Notes: generated by a model not told the origin, from the letters alone. A stretch of DNA of 64,000 nt from Homalodisca vitripennis (GCF_021130785.1 NW_025777463.1:1-64000); one strand, 5' to 3'; shown: positions 1 through 13,821, counted from the stretch's first letter. Program-made: numbers and translations.

Positions 1-710
1 GACTATGACAAAAGAATAACAATACTTGAGTGATTAAATGTATTCCACCATCAGCTTAGTGCAGTGCCTTCTATCAGACATTGTCACATACACTGGAACT
101 GCTTGAATCTTGAGTCCATGTTTGTCTGATCAGATAAAACACTGACGAAGACAGAGAGTTTACCAAACTTTGCATAGTTTTGAAATTAAAGATCATGAAG
201 ATGGGCATGTTCTTTACCCAGAAGCCATCCATTGGAGTTGTAATGAAGGTGTGTTCTTATTCTATCATCTGGTATACATTCACATTAAATCTACCATTGC
301 AAAGTTTCTAGTGTTTTCTTTACCAGCATCAAAGAAACGGACCACTGATCCACAATCCCCTCTTTGACTATCCGGCGGTGGTTACAATTATCACACTAAG
401 TTTACATAGCAAACAGACACTGGATTACTCAATAGAAGAGATTACACAGTAAATGACTCAATTCATATGGACGTGAATTTATGATGCTCCTTCGTGTGAA
501 TGAAAGAAACAGCGCGTGTAGCACCGACAGAACAGATTATTAAACAATTGGAAACAAAGAATCCAAAAATACAAACAGGTTAAAACTTATTGGTTGTAGT
601 AGGAAAGGAGAAGGCTAAGAATGGTTCTTGGAAGTAGGCACAATACAGTCATAAATGGTGAAAAGCTATAACATGATATAATATTATATTGACAGTGTAT
701 ACAGTACAGT
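1..710. repeat. Dispersed repeat family A, copy 1
   Basis: This stretch matches 2749-3320 closely and 50950-51350 more distantly, all in the same orientation. The left end is cut by the window edge. Shared landmarks are the segment with ACCCAGAAGCCATCCATTGG near 217, GTAGCACCGACAGAACAGAT near 518 and a shared end at ACAGTACAGT (710). Relative to copy 2 this copy carries about 145 extra bases between roughly 70 and 215. A 65-codon open frame at 170-367 is not convincing as a gene by itself. The family is unidentified; it is probably an old transposon fragment. Confidence 0.75.
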
Positions 711-2748
711 GATACGTTTTTTTTATGCTTGCTTAGCTGGAATTTTTAAAATTTTACAAAGAAGAAATAGATCATGTAGTTTTTGTAGTTGTAATTGTAA
801 AGATAAATGGTCCATCAATCAAATACTAAAGGTAACTCTATAAAAAACCATAAAGTTTAATGTTTTTTTACTAAATGAGTAGTATAATTATACAAATTTT
901 ACCGATATTGACGTGATAGGTTTTTATTAAAAAAAATTATTAAAAATATTATTTAAAATATTATAAGAATAGGCCTTATTAAAAAAAATTTGTAAACGCA
1001 TCGTAATTTAACAAGTCTTTACTGTATTTCATGTTTTAAAATTGTTTGTAGACAAAAGTACAATTTTAATATGTACCAATAATTGTTAAACCTTTTTTTT
1101 TAATATTTCAACTGTTAAATTTCAAATCATAATCTCTACTTTCATTAAGTATGCAAATTTGAATTCTCTTACGATTTATTTTTTGTTATATTTTTCATAT
1201 GAATTATCTGAGTTTTTTGATAATGCATTTTAAACACACAAAGGAAAACGATACACGTAGCACTAACGATATATCTCATTAATACTTGTATATTATTTTT
1301 TAACTTTCCTCATTTCTAGTTGCAGAAGTTTAGGAGAGTACATATAAATTAAGGCGTGTAATATATTGTATACTGGAGTCTAAAATCACTTCCATCATAG
1401 CAATAGAAATTTGGAAGCAGTTAAGAAAGTTTGGCAGAAAACTGTTAAAGAATAACAGGCAAGAAAGTTCCTATCCAGACATATTACGTTACCAAGAGCC
1501 TGAACAATAATGATAATAGAATAATCCAACTTGCATGTATGTATTGATTCATTGATTGAATCTCATAATTGCACATACTATGTTGCTGATCAGGCTCCCT
1601 TATGTAAGAACAACGTATATAATATTAGCTAGTAATCTTTACACCGATTAAGTGTGACTAATATGATAAACATTCTTGGCGTGTGAACAACATAAACAAA
1701 GTTTCAACAACATGTTTTCCACAAGATGTAGTTTTGCGTATTAATTAATGTAGCATATATTCCGAACTCTTAAGGAATAGCAGTAAGATGATTTTCCCAT
1801 AAGGATGTAATAATGTCAAATTCATGAAAACCCTTTAGACATGGAAGTCTTGTAGATGTTTAAATCTTTTTGTACTAAAAAGAATTGATATGTCAAAATT
1901 GAATGCCTATTATCCACCGGATTAGTTAAATGGTGCTATAAATGGTAACCTACCTTAAAATCTTTTATTTTTGTTTTTCGTTTTGCCTGAGGCAGGTTCA
2001 ATGTCAAAATATAATTATCTGTCGGGCTTAAACAAGATAACTTACCCAATTAGTTTTGCAGAGACTAATAGTGTTTTAAAAGGGCAATCGATAACACAAA
2101 TAAAAACAATATAAATAAATCATGATAATAAAAACATGATTAAAAGTATCTACCTTTTAAAATATTAAAAAAAATAAAAATCTACCACGCCGATATCAGT
2201 ATATTGTTTACAATTATGTACTCATTTCGTAAAAAGATAATACTTTACCTATGTTCATAGAGTTACTTCTGGTATTGGCCAACCATTACTGACCTAACTC
2301 ATTGATGTCAGGTATGCAACCAGATTAATTCCTGTCGATATTTGAATTAGTTGTTTTTTCCTTTTTACTACAAATTTGTAATTCTATTCCCTGTCTCTAT
2401 TCTATTACGATTAATATATTAACGTGTTCTTTGAAGCTCCATAAAGTATTATATCAATATAAAATACGAGGAAATATTTTAAATATTTAACGAGCAGATC
2501 AGTCACGATCCGTTAAGTACATTATTCATCGCAGAAAGTTCAGAGCATAAGATGAAATAATTAGGTTTCCCATATCATCATACTTTTGTGCCTAAATATA
2601 CAAGAGGAAAACCAATTTACTGTTTTATTAAAATTGGATTTTAATTAGGTAAAAAGCTTAAGATTCAGCTTAATGTGGGTTCGGGTCAATCTGGACAGAG
2701 AATTATAAACATGTTTAGAATTAATCAAAATGAAATATGACTTAGAAA
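711..2748. other. AT-rich DNA, no gene seen
   Basis: Long A and T runs and no open frame of note on either strand. I see no recognisable element. Confidence 0.6.
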
Positions 2749-3320
2749 GACTATGACAAAATCAAAAGAATAACAATACTTGAGTGATTAAATGTATTCT
2801 ACCTTCAGCTCAGTGCAGTGCCTTTACCCAGAAGCCATCCATTGGAGATGTAATGAAGGTGTGTTCTTATTGTATCATTTGGTACACATTCACATTAAAT
2901 CAACCATTGCAAATTTTTCATTTAATTTCTAGTGTTTTCTTTACCAGCCACACATGACGGACCACTGATCCATAATCACCTCCTCGACTATCTGGTGGTT
3001 GTCACAATTATAACACTAAGTTTACATAGCAAATAGACACTTGATTACTCAATAGAAGAGATTACACAGTAAATTACTAAATTCATATGACGTGAATTTA
3101 TGATGCTCTTTCGTGTGTATGGAGAAACAGCGCGTGTAGCACCGACAGAACAGATTATTAAACAATTGGAACTGAAGAACCAAAAACTACAAACAGGTTG
3201 AAGCTTATTTGTTTTTAGTAGGAAAGGAAAATGCTAAGAAAGATCCGTCGAAGTAGGCACAATTCAGTCATAAATGGTGAAAAGCTATAACATGATACAA
3301 TATTATATTTACAGTACAGT
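2749..3320. repeat. Dispersed repeat family A, copy 2
   Basis: Direct copy of 1-710, starting at GACTATGACAAAA and ending at ACAGTACAGT. It lacks about 145 bases present in copy 1; the junction lies near 2822, where CAGTGCCTTT runs directly into ACCCAGAAGCC. Outside the gap the two copies differ by scattered substitutions and small indels, so they are related but not a fresh tandem duplication. Confidence 0.75.
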
Positions 3321-5696
3321 GTAAAGCTATACAGAAAGTGCAATAACCTTTAGATATTGAATCCGCTTGAATTTAAATTGCATCTTACTCACATACATTA
3401 TATTTAATATTATAAGCTGTGACATTGTATTTAAAATCTTTCATCAATTAAGTAAACAACGAGAAGAACCAAACCACAGAATGGGTTCACAACGAAGCAT
3501 ACGGTTTCTACTGTGAAAAGTCTCTGTTATTAGTGGAATAGTACAAAATTATCCATGAAAGTGATAGTTAAGTTATTATCAAGACGCTCTAATAAATTAT
3601 TTATTATAAACGCCGTATCTGGCAGTTCCGGATATACTTTTTTCCAGTAGTTTATATTTGTTAACAGTTTTTAGGACATAAAGTTTTTTATAATTGATTT
3701 ACTACTTTTGATTTCACGCTTGCTATACACCTAATCGGTATAAAACTAAGTTTAGACACGCATTGCTACGTTTCCGAGTGTTATGCTTCCATTAAGAACT
3801 GAAAGTGGTTTTTTGTTTATAAATATCTTTAAATAACTTATAAATAACGTAGCTTTCAATATGCTATATTTATAGTGGCCATATTAAGAGCCAGCAATAG
3901 TTGCTCGTAAATGAACTATGAATAATGATTGTTGGATACACTTAAAAACAAATAAAGCCCTATCTTAACAACCTTGAAACCGCTAATTGTAAGAGTGTCT
4001 TATAGCAATTTTAAGCTATTCTCTTTATGTATACATTTTACAATTACTTAACTGGTATTGAACTGTTTACGTGATTTACTATATGCGGTTGATATTATCA
4101 GCAAGAAATCATTATCTATAATCTGTGAAAGGGGTATAAATGGACTGGTATTTTAATACAATTAGACAAGAAATTCATTTCATGCATTTATGATGTTGTA
4201 AAATCATACTTGTTGTTTTGAAAGTTACCAGGAAGTTTTAATATTGAGATTCTATCTCTTCTATGAAGGCCAGTAAAGCCTATCGACCGAGAACTGGTAA
4301 CGTTCAATTATGTCTGCATATACACAGGGTACCTTGAAATCGAACATGGACATTACTTCATGGTATTTATCTTAGTGTTTGCGAATATTTTGCATTGGTC
4401 TTACGATACAATAATAGACAACAAAAATTTTTTTAAACACCTGAATAAAATTATATTTTAAAATGTAAAATCTTCATTTGTTGATTATTAATAAAAATGT
4501 TCTACAGTAAAAATATTATGTTTATTAACTCTAAGTTTTGGATTGGATTTCAGCGCATTTTTGAATTACAGTACCGTCTATATATCAAAGATTATCGGGA
4601 AATATTTCATCCATAAACCTTTTAGTTTGAATACAAACTTACTACTACTTATTATTATATACAGACGAATTAGTTGTAAGAGGGTATAAGTCTATCCAAG
4701 GAATATGGATGAGCGACGTTAAAAACTATCACTCGTATGGCCGACAAAATTTCTCTGTTGCCTGCTGTGGAATGTATATAAAATATGTCTGTCTATCTGT
4801 CCTCAAGACTTCTCGTGAATTAATTGAGCTATTGGTTTTAACTTATCATACAACTTCAGCGGACTCGTCTTACGTGACTCGTGTGTAATGTACGCTTACC
4901 TGGTTGTATCAGTTGGACGTGGGATAGAATATTCAAGCAGACGAGTTCCAAGGAATTATTTCAAATAGTTGTTATGTCTAACGCTAAGGGTGCGGTATAT
5001 AATTTAGACTGTTAAATGGTAATATATCCGCTCACTTTTTTCTTGTATGACTTATAAAATTGGATGAGTTATTTCTAGTGTAGATATCAAAGATAATCCC
5101 TAATGTTAGGTAGATATTCCTCTTATTTAATGGTATACATCATCAACTAAATAAAAAGCATTTGTAATGCTGATGAATACTTTATGACAAACTATTACCG
5201 GATGGTGTTTTGTAAATTTAGTTGAAATTATTATTTCTAATTTAGTGATAACGTCTACTTTATATTTTAATGTGACACTTCTATTGATTCGTAAAGAGCT
5301 GTTACCGAATGGATTGACTAATATGCAATATGTTGTCGATAGATTTTTAAAATATGTCCATCAATAATGGCAATTATTTTCAAAGAAAAACTGTATTTCT
5401 CTTATATCGACCATAGGTATACTATATACAAGACTTATACACCTATAAATTTTAATTATAAAATATTGCCTATACGGAGCATTCAAAGAAAAAGTTTACG
5501 TTTTATTTATTATCATATTGTTTATTTATAAAAAGAAAAGAAAATAATTTAAAAAGTATGATAATTTGTTCATAAGTGTGTTTAAATGTTAGTTTATATT
5601 TCTTCTAAGAAACTAAAGAAAGAAGTTACAATTAATCAATACATAAAATGACAACATAACAAGTAGTTTGTTGTTTTCTCGAGTTATTCGGTAATA
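3321..5696. other. AT-rich DNA, no gene seen
   Basis: No supported coding region. The part at about 4690-4960 is less AT-rich and holds a TGTCTGTCTATCTGTC stretch followed by CTCGTGAATTAATTGAGC, which resembles the start of a common arthropod interspersed repeat. I cannot name it. Confidence 0.5.
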
Positions 5697-5880
5697 GAAA
5701 AAGTGTTATAAATCCACGAATTGTGTAGAGATTTGGAGAAACAAAAATTGCCCTCTCGACAATAAAAGATATCCCTAATTGCAGTGAACTCTCTGACGTC
5801 ACATCTGTCTCGTGACTTTGTCACGTTGTTTTTGTTTCCTGTTGTAGCAACCAGAAACTTTTTACCTGTAACACACTTTC
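5697..5880. repeat. Dispersed repeat family B, copy 1
   Basis: Clear similarity to 59190-59365 in the same orientation. Shared blocks include CTCTAATTGCAG (CCCTAATTGCAG here), GCAACCAGAAA and TTTTACCTGTAA. The identity of the family is unknown. In both places a family C copy follows downstream. Confidence 0.6.
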
Positions 5881-8499
5881 GTTGTTGACCTGTACAAAAC
5901 TTTTCTTTTCCATATATATATTTGGAATTCGACTAGGTTCATTATTTCGTTTATTTTTGTATTGTATTGTTTTACACAGCAACATACACGTTCAATTACG
6001 GAAATGATGATTGATAGATACGTGAAATGGTTTTGGAATGTACGAGATCTATATTTTAAGGGTATTAGCATCCTTATCATTATATTATCCAAATACTCGT
6101 ATTTATATAATTCTCCTTGCTTTGTTTACAGTAGTGATATATAATTATGAAATCAAACTTAATCTGAAAAAGAAACAAAAGTAAGTAATCTATTACTCTA
6201 AATGCATATCCCCTCTAATAATTGTCATGATAAACTTTAATGAATAGGCTATGGTAAGAAATCCTCCACAGAGATATTAGACCAGGAATATTCTCTCTAA
6301 CTCCAGACAAACCTATACTTTCCTTGTCTGTCCTCACTTCACCACTTTACTTATTACAAACACAACAGCGGATATTTATTTTCAAAGAATACAATTGATA
6401 ACACATTTTATACTAAGCAAAATGCATTAAAATTTTCATTACGAGTATATTTGCAAATTTCAGACCTACATTTGTATATCACTGCCTATTTTTAACCAAT
6501 TTTTCATCTGCTTCTACGTAATTAGCCGTACATAAAGTTGACGGAAATATAAGATACCATAGGCATTTTTTTAACTGAATTTTCAACCCCCCCCCGCAAT
6601 CGGATTGTAAAAAAATGTCTTCTTAAAAGCTTTTACTCTCTGAAACTGGGGAGGTTTTCCGTTTTATATTACTAATCATATGTAAAGGAGCACCAATCTT
6701 ATAATTGTTCCTTACAGAAGTAAACAATTTTCTTGACAATTTTCTTTCGACTGCTCACAAATGGTTGAAGTAGGTTAAGTATTTATGTTTACGCCTTAAA
6801 AATACGTAAAATATTTTTACATGTTTTTATTAAATAATAAAAGCTAATAACTTTGACGTTACATACGGTGTTCACAATGTGTGTATATGTCCTACTGAAC
6901 GTTTTGCCTGCAATATGGTTCACAGTTGTAATAACATTGGATTCGTGCTGATACTAAGTATAATAGTTAAAGAACTTTCGGTACCGTATCTAAATTATTA
7001 GTTTATCTCTCCTTATCAAAGCAGTTTAGGTTGGGATAGGGGAAATATAGTGGCGGATCCACGGTTAATAATCAATCCTCTGTAAAGTTGCCCTCTTCCG
7101 GTCGCGCGACGACACGAGGTCGCAAAACGATGGAAGGCAAAGTCTAGTTGTTAACAGTCTGTTGTTCGTGGACGTTGGCAGTGTTGAATTCTTTTTTTAT
7201 GGTCAATACATTGTCTATAGATTCCATGCAATTCCTGCTTTTGATTACTTTCCTTTTATACCTCATAAAATAATAGCATATTGAAAATAGATATAATATA
7301 GCAGTTCGTACCAAAACAGTCCGAAAGTATTCGAGGCAATTTCGCCAAATTGCTCTTGACCATTAGCAGCCGTGATGTTGGTACAATTATTTTTAAAATA
7401 CGTAAAACTGGCAACAGTGTTAGGCGGGGGTTGTAAAAGAGGCAATCAACAAGCATTGTGCTGTTTTGGCGCGAGTGTTTTTGCTCTAATAATTAATAGG
7501 GATAATTATTCTTATTTACCCTTAAATATTAATATTATATGAGATATCCAGCCAAAATACTGCATAACCCTTTTATAGTGTACATTATTATAAATATAAA
7601 ATATAGTGTGTTGTGTTTATATTGTTTTTGCAGCTTACGCTCCAAAAAATGTTTACTTAATACATACTTATTCTAGAACTAAAGGAAGTCTTTACATTCA
7701 ATGTAATGATGTAATAGTTATTCAGATTTTAAAATAATATTTTTATATCTCAACGCGTTGATTACACTTTGGTGTTGTTGGGAGTTGTGGATAATTTTTT
7801 ATTATTTTTTTAAAGTTTATTGCTTGAAGACGCATATAACATCACACAGTGTGTTACGAATTGTCACGTATACATTTATATTTTAAAGTAATTACATAAT
7901 TAGTCGTCATAAACATTTTGCCTTGTATTTTTACAAACCTTTAACCGCTAGATGCCTTACTATTTGTTTTACCTCCAGCTAAAAGGGTTTATGAAAATTC
8001 CAAAATGAAATATTAGAAGTAATTTTAAATTTTTAAATATTTTTTATAGTAAGTGAATAAATCTAATATAGTGTGAGATTTGTTATTAAAATAACACAAA
8101 GCATTATATTCTAGAAGATAATCTAAAAGATTTATTCAACGGACACTCTCGAGAAACAGCTTAACCTAAGCAATGGTGAGGGAGTTACACCGTAATGTTC
8201 CACTTGGCAGCACAGAATATGATAACTCTGAAACATATATTACTCGAAGAACATTCAACTTGCGTTTATGTTACTATTGTACCTGTTTGCTTATACCCTT
8301 TTATCAAAGATAAACCAGCGTTATTTTATGGCTCAGCCAAACCCATCAATCACTTTATTCCATTGGTCTTTATGGTAACTTACTAAATCAACAAAGCCTT
8401 ATTCATTAGACGACATCTCTAGTAACATTTCATATGTAGATTTTTGTTCTGCTAAATAACTTTATTTATTCATAGTTATAATAAGGTATGTGATGGTGC
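5881..8499. other. AT-rich DNA, no gene seen
   Basis: Only short open frames in low-complexity sequence (for example 5862-6092 minus, 5962-6144 plus, 7256-7456 minus, 8195-8386 plus), with no recognisable domains. A short GC-richer patch near 7095-7140 contains GGTCGCGCGACGACACGAGG; nothing else marks it. Confidence 0.5.
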
Positions 8500-9690
8500 A
8501 TATTTAACCACTACATTTTATTGATCGTCACGAAAGCTTAATACTTAGTAGACTGCCACTATGTCCCTTTGGTATGGGCATGTAACCATTTCTTTTTTAT
8601 AGTTATTGATGTATCTGCAGGATATATTGAAAATAAAAAGGCTCTTCAACTTTTAAATCTTTCTTCAACGAAGCCTGTTACGTGACACGTGCTTCGGCCT
8701 ACTCTTACCTTGCATTATATAGTAAAGAAAGGGACCATCTAACAGTTTACTGCTTATGTCTTACATTCAACACGGTAATAGTGTTCCTGTCCTCAAGAGA
8801 ATTACTGTAGATTAAAGACGATAAAGTATTATAGGGGCCCTTTAGGGTCACTTAGTAATATGATGTCCATTTCCCTCATTTCAGTTAACGGGAATCAGCG
8901 TTGTGGGTAATATCGCCTATTATAAAATTCACTCGTTTCTTCATTTATCTTCTATCCAGATATTGATTTTCGGTTTCATCTCAGGGCAAGTAATGAACTG
9001 CTTATGAATAAATAGGATTTTATCCATAGTATAGTACATCGTTAGTCTACCTTGAATGTTATCGGAATAATCAAATAGCTGAAAGTAGATTTCACCTATC
9101 CACCAACTCCTAAATGGACTAAATTTATAATAATTATGAACATAATTTTAATTTTGTATTTAGTAAGTTAAAAATATACAGTATACCCTCTGTATGCATG
9201 CTTTGCCTAACCTGAACTGGAATGCATACAATAGGAGCGAGAATATCGCATATTCATAAAATATAAAATAGGATTAGAGTAAAAATTTCTAACTGCAACA
9301 ATATTTTTTAATATCCTTAAAACATGTTAAAGTATTATATTATTTAGTACATTGGAATGTATTTTTAGTTATTAATATGAAATAAGGTTAAAAATAAAGT
9401 GACAGTACTAGTCTTGTTAAAAATTGAATATTTTGAAAATTAACGCAATATTAAAACCTATTGTTACCATATAAGTTATTTTAGATTGTTTTAGGAACTG
9501 AAATTGACTGTAGTGCCCACAGAGCTTACTGTAAAGAGAGTGAAGTGAAATGCTAATTCTCAGTAAACAGCTACTTATTCACCATAGGGTGGCCAAGTCT
9601 TAGTCTGCATACATTTGCTACTTCATTTCCATCCACTGTTGTACGATTGAACCAAGTTTGATGTTTGACGCAGTACCAATATTCCTTTTG
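8500..9690. repeat. Dispersed repeat family C, copy 1
   Basis: Collinear over about 1.1 kb with 60700-61890, with many substitutions and indels. Paired landmarks are CTGCAGGA (8618) with CTGCAGGA (60789), CTTACCTTGC/CCTACCTTGT, AAGGGACCAT/GGGGACCATT, GAATCAGCGTTGT/GAGTCGGTGTTAT, and the block TAAACAGCTAC...TTATTCAC...AGGGTGGCC at the right end. That last block also recurs at 13600-13760. It is an old interspersed repeat, probably derived from a LINE (see 9522-9690). Confidence 0.65.
9522..9690 (-). pseudogene. LINE RNase H-like tail relic
   Basis: On the minus strand this segment translates in part to NEVANVCRLRLGHPMVNK, interrupted by stop codons. The same peptide pattern, CR.R..H..VNK, is kept at 13588-13821 and 61727-61870. 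The motif C-R-L-R-x-G-H followed by a short helix is typical of the C-terminal end of the RNase H region of insect non-LTR retrotransposons. It is a decayed fragment with no usable frame. The assignment rests on this short motif only. Confidence 0.4.
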
Positions 9691-10513
9691 GGTAAAAGTG
9701 ACTATATATTATAAATAACTAGGTTATCATATTTCTATTCATATGTACATCTTAGTTTAAAATTTTTGTTGCATCTTTGCCCATCTTGTGAACCTCTTTC
9801 TTGTGCTGATTGACTCAGGCCTAATTGCATATAATATTTGTTGAATTATTTATTTATAGTTTTCTACTTAATTATTATCAAATAAGAAATTAATCTGCTT
9901 CCTACATTATCTGTAGGATAATTCTTCTACAATCCTTCCTACAATCTGCTTCCTGCAACACTACATTTCCTAATATAAATATTTGAGCTGTCACCACTTA
10001 AGTCGACGTTCACAAAATATAAATATAACAATCAGAAAAGAGCATAAGGAGACTTAATTCTCCACTTTAGGATATTTTAAGGTGTGCATACGGTTTAAAA
10101 TATCGATATAAGTTTGATTGGTTGGTTGAATATGTCAATAAAAGAATTAAAAGGAACTAGGAAAGAATTGTCGTTTTATAACTTTGTCAATGCTTTTGCT
10201 TTGTTGATGCTCTCCTACGTCTGTATCTACTAGACGTAGCGGGAATGCCAGTCGATTCATTTCTTAGGGGAAATTCTCTTTCGATTCAATCATGTTAGGG
10301 AATTAACACCGCTTCTCAATAAACTACAAATATATATGATTAAAATTTACTTTACCATTATTTAGTTACAATTTGAACAATATCGGGAGAAACTAATTAA
10401 TATTCAAGTTCCTAACTTTTGATTAAAAGTCATACAAGAAATATAATTATATATATATATATATTTTAGTGTGTTCTGTTTCAATCCAATAATTCGTTCA
10501 GTACAGTAAATCA
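9691..10513. other. AT-rich DNA, no gene seen
   Basis: No coding signal. A short TA run lies at about 10448-10464. TCTGCTTCCT near 9893 is repeated at 9947 with small changes. Confidence 0.5.
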
Positions 10514-10700
10514 ATAGTAGTAGAAAATCCGCGGCTTCGCCCAATGTTTTAAAATACAGGCTCACAAGTGCACATTCTCGTTAAATTAACTTTTAAATAA
10601 TGAAAATTTTTACCCAATTTGTGATATACTTGATTGAGTATCTCCAATGGTTTCGTTACAATGCTTTAACTACATAGGCCAATTTGTAGTAACCACAGTT
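10514..10700 (-). mobile_element. Helitron-like 3' end fragment
   Basis: Read on the minus strand, the end contains GGGCGAAGCCGCGG followed by a short tail, TTTTCTACTACT. A hairpin built on GAAGCCGCGG just before the terminus is common in arthropod Helitron-type or related repeats. About 100 bases inside, the minus strand has GTAACGAAACCATTGG, also usual for these repeats. Only this end is recognisable and I could not find the other end. Confidence 0.35.
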
Positions 10701-12929
10701 GTGAGGTTTTAGAATTCTAATTTGCCTAGAAACAAATAAGATAGGTCTTATAAAAGCTTTTAGATCTGTAGCATAGATTTCATATAAAATTTTATTAGTC
10801 TTTAAAATAAATATTTCACTACTCATGAAGTAAAGCGTGCCAGGTAACAGGAGTTTATTGTAGGAGGGTAAAGGAGATTTATTATTTAAATAGCAAGAAC
10901 AGCAGAAAATACCTCGTTACTGAAGATCAACAAGTTGTCTGCTCATACCAGTTTGCTGTCAGAAACACTATAGTTTCTGAAATTTATTGTTAGTAAAGGA
11001 TTTCCATATTAACTTTCGTTATACTTAGATTAGTTTGTAATTAAATAGTTTTAACGCTAATTATTGCTACTTTCTATGGTATTACATATACCATGCGCAT
11101 ATTATTATTACATATACCAACGCTGCTGTTCTAGCAGTTTTAAAGCGTTTCCTTACAGTTTGGTATTTTGTTCGAAAACCCTTTTAAACCTTTATATATC
11201 AAGTATTTATTTAGATAAATTATCATGAAAGTGATTATTATCAAATGTGTCCATACCCCTAACTTCTCTCATAATACACAGCTACATTAACAACAAGATA
11301 AATGTCCCTGTTATTTGGATTAAGTATCATATCAGTGTGAAATAGACCTCCATCCTTATTGACGGTTTTTTACTGGAAAACTATTTTTCTGATGTATCGC
11401 GTTGCAATTCCCTTTTCAGTGGTTAAGGGAAGCCAATTTATAGTAAATATACACGTTCACATTTATGTTCGTTAAGCAAATTTCCAGGATAAACAAAATT
11501 GATTTGAATTACCTACTGCTCTCATATTAATTAATATCACACTACTTAATGCACTCATTATTGCACTGTATAAATATCACAATGGTTGATATTTTTATAG
11601 CAAAATATAAAATTTTGGAATACTGTATTGTACGTTGTGATCTACATATACTTGTTCACCTGAAAAACTTTTGCTTACTTTTATAACAAAAACATTTATT
11701 ATAAAAATATTGTTTGGATATTCACGGAATGTAATCCTAATAATATTATGAATGAGAAAGTAAATATGTTTGTTTGTTTTGTTTTCACGCATAAATTATT
11801 AAACCGAGCGTACTGAAACTTTTCGTAAACATTATTATGCCCCTAGGATGAATATAGGTTTGTTATTTTTTATAAAAATCACTCTGAGCTACGCCCTACT
11901 GATCTTTAAAGCAGCAAAAATCCAATTTTAGTCTCTAAAGATGAGTTATATGAATTGAAAAAGCCTTCTAAATGTAATTAAATTTTCTATGTAAAAATTT
12001 TAAAATAACAGCTCGATCATATGTGTAACCAATTTAACCAATATATTTCATTTGTTTCACATTCATAAAGTGAAAGCTAAACAAAAGTAACAACACCTTA
12101 TTTTTCAACATTGAGGCAACAAGGCAAACCTATTTATAGGTTTTTGGATTTTAGTTAATAAATTAATTTGGGAATATGTATGTAATGTATTGAAATTAGT
12201 TTCCTAAACAGTAGGATTACATATTTACAGTACCTTAAGGACCAAAATTGGAACATACGAACGAGCGAGGTACGTCCGTGACTGTATCAAGTTGAATCAT
12301 AAAGCAGTACACAAGACAATAAATGCAAATTTTAAAAACAGAAAGTTTTTAGATTTTGACGTTCCATCCATTTCTATTAATAAGATATACTATAGAGATT
12401 ATGCATATAAATATTTATATCATTCCTACATTGGACTGAGCGAATAAAATGATATTCGGAACAATGTTATAAACAACTGTGTTTTATTGGGAAGCAATAA
12501 TATGTAATTTACTGTATCATGTATCATCTTTAAATATGGATCGCAACTGTCTTAATGTATAAATTGGAATGTGGAACCATTAATAATATTGATTTTAGCT
12601 TTCAATTATCAATAGTGATATCTACATCCATACTATTAATAAACCTGTACTGTATAGAACTCAAACTCTCAAACGGAATTATACATATGTATATTTATAG
12701 TGTATTTCAGGATAAAATGACAAACTCCACTTTCGTAATGGAGATATAAGTGATTTGAGATAAATGTACAAAACCTGAAATAAGAGTTTTTAGTAATGTT
12801 GCCCAACAGACTTTCTTGAACAAGAACACTGAAATATGGGTATATTATATATGAATAATTCCATTTTAACCATATTATAGGACCTTAACATATTATATCA
12901 AATGTGATTTTACTACAAAAGCTAAAACC

Positions 12930-12932
<3 letters not shown>
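10701..12932. other. AT-rich DNA, no gene seen
   Basis: No convincing open frame or element. The frames at 11595-11792 (minus) and 12555-12749 (plus) are rich in I, N, Y and K, as expected by chance in AT-rich DNA. Confidence 0.5.

Positions 12933-12979
<47 letters not shown>
12933..12979. repeat. (AT)n microsatellite
   Basis: Uninterrupted alternating A and T over about 47 bases. Confidence 0.95.
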
Positions 12980-12982
<3 letters not shown>

Positions 12983-13587
12983 AAACATAAAAAGTCTTAA
13001 AAGCTCAATATTTTTGGGTAATTTAATTAAATACAACAAAGATATTTACGTATTGAAACTGTAATATTTATAAAATCTAAAGTAATGACGATCACCCAGT
13101 AAGTCCCAAACACATCTAATCATTGCTTTATTTTTACAATATACTATTGTTAGTACTAGCCCAGGTCCAGATTGAATTTTATGATACTCTGGTTAATTTG
13201 TTAGTATTCTGTTTCTATAAACCTCATCTGATGGAGTTTGGAACAGTTCCTTTACACTAACCATTGTTTAGGTTTATTCAGATATTTATCCTTAATTTTC
13301 TTTGAATATCTACATAGGTTCAATGTTACTCTTTTGAAAGTTTTTCTTCTGTCAGTCTCTTAGGCGATCATATTCTGGAAAGAGAATAAACACAATAAGA
13401 TATCGGTTTTTATAAAAAACACACGTTTTGAAAAAAATATTCTAAACTATTTTTATAATTTTCTTGTGATTTATTAGGGTTTTCTTATAAAGCTACATTT
13501 TACTCAGCTTATTCGTTTTATTTTACATTACTGATGGATCAGTAATATACAAAAGAGATGTTTGAAAAATTCCAAGGATTGAATATT
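12980..13587. other. No gene seen
   Basis: AT-rich, with no supported feature. Confidence 0.5.
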
Positions 13588-13821
13588 TTAAGTCTTTTCT
13601 TTCCCCAGAGAAAATTTTGAAGAGAGTGGGGAGAAATGCAAATTCTTTGTAAACAGATACTTATTCACGATAGGGTGGACGAACCTCAGTCGGCATACAC
13701 TTACCACTTCATCTACATTCAGTTCCGCGCGGTTGAACATAGTTGATGGAAAAGTATATTCAAGACTGCAAAACACTGTGCCATATAACTGTTTTGTGCA
13801 AATTGAAATATTGAAAGACAT
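13588..13821 (-). pseudogene. LINE RNase H-like relic (77-codon frame)
   Basis: This minus-strand frame is the best preserved of three copies of one segment (others at 9522-9690 and 61727-61870). It reads NVDEVVSVCRLRFVHPIVNK near its middle, and the CR.R..H..VNK pattern is shared by all three copies. This fits the C-terminal part of the RNase H region of insect LINE ORF2 proteins. It is far too short to be a working gene and lacks the reverse transcriptase. The call is inferred from a short motif, and other origins are possible. Confidence 0.4.

Noticed and set aside
7256..7456. Two overlapping minus-strand frames of 60-66 codons
   Set aside because: Two different frames in the same place with no domain or splice context; chance in AT-rich DNA.
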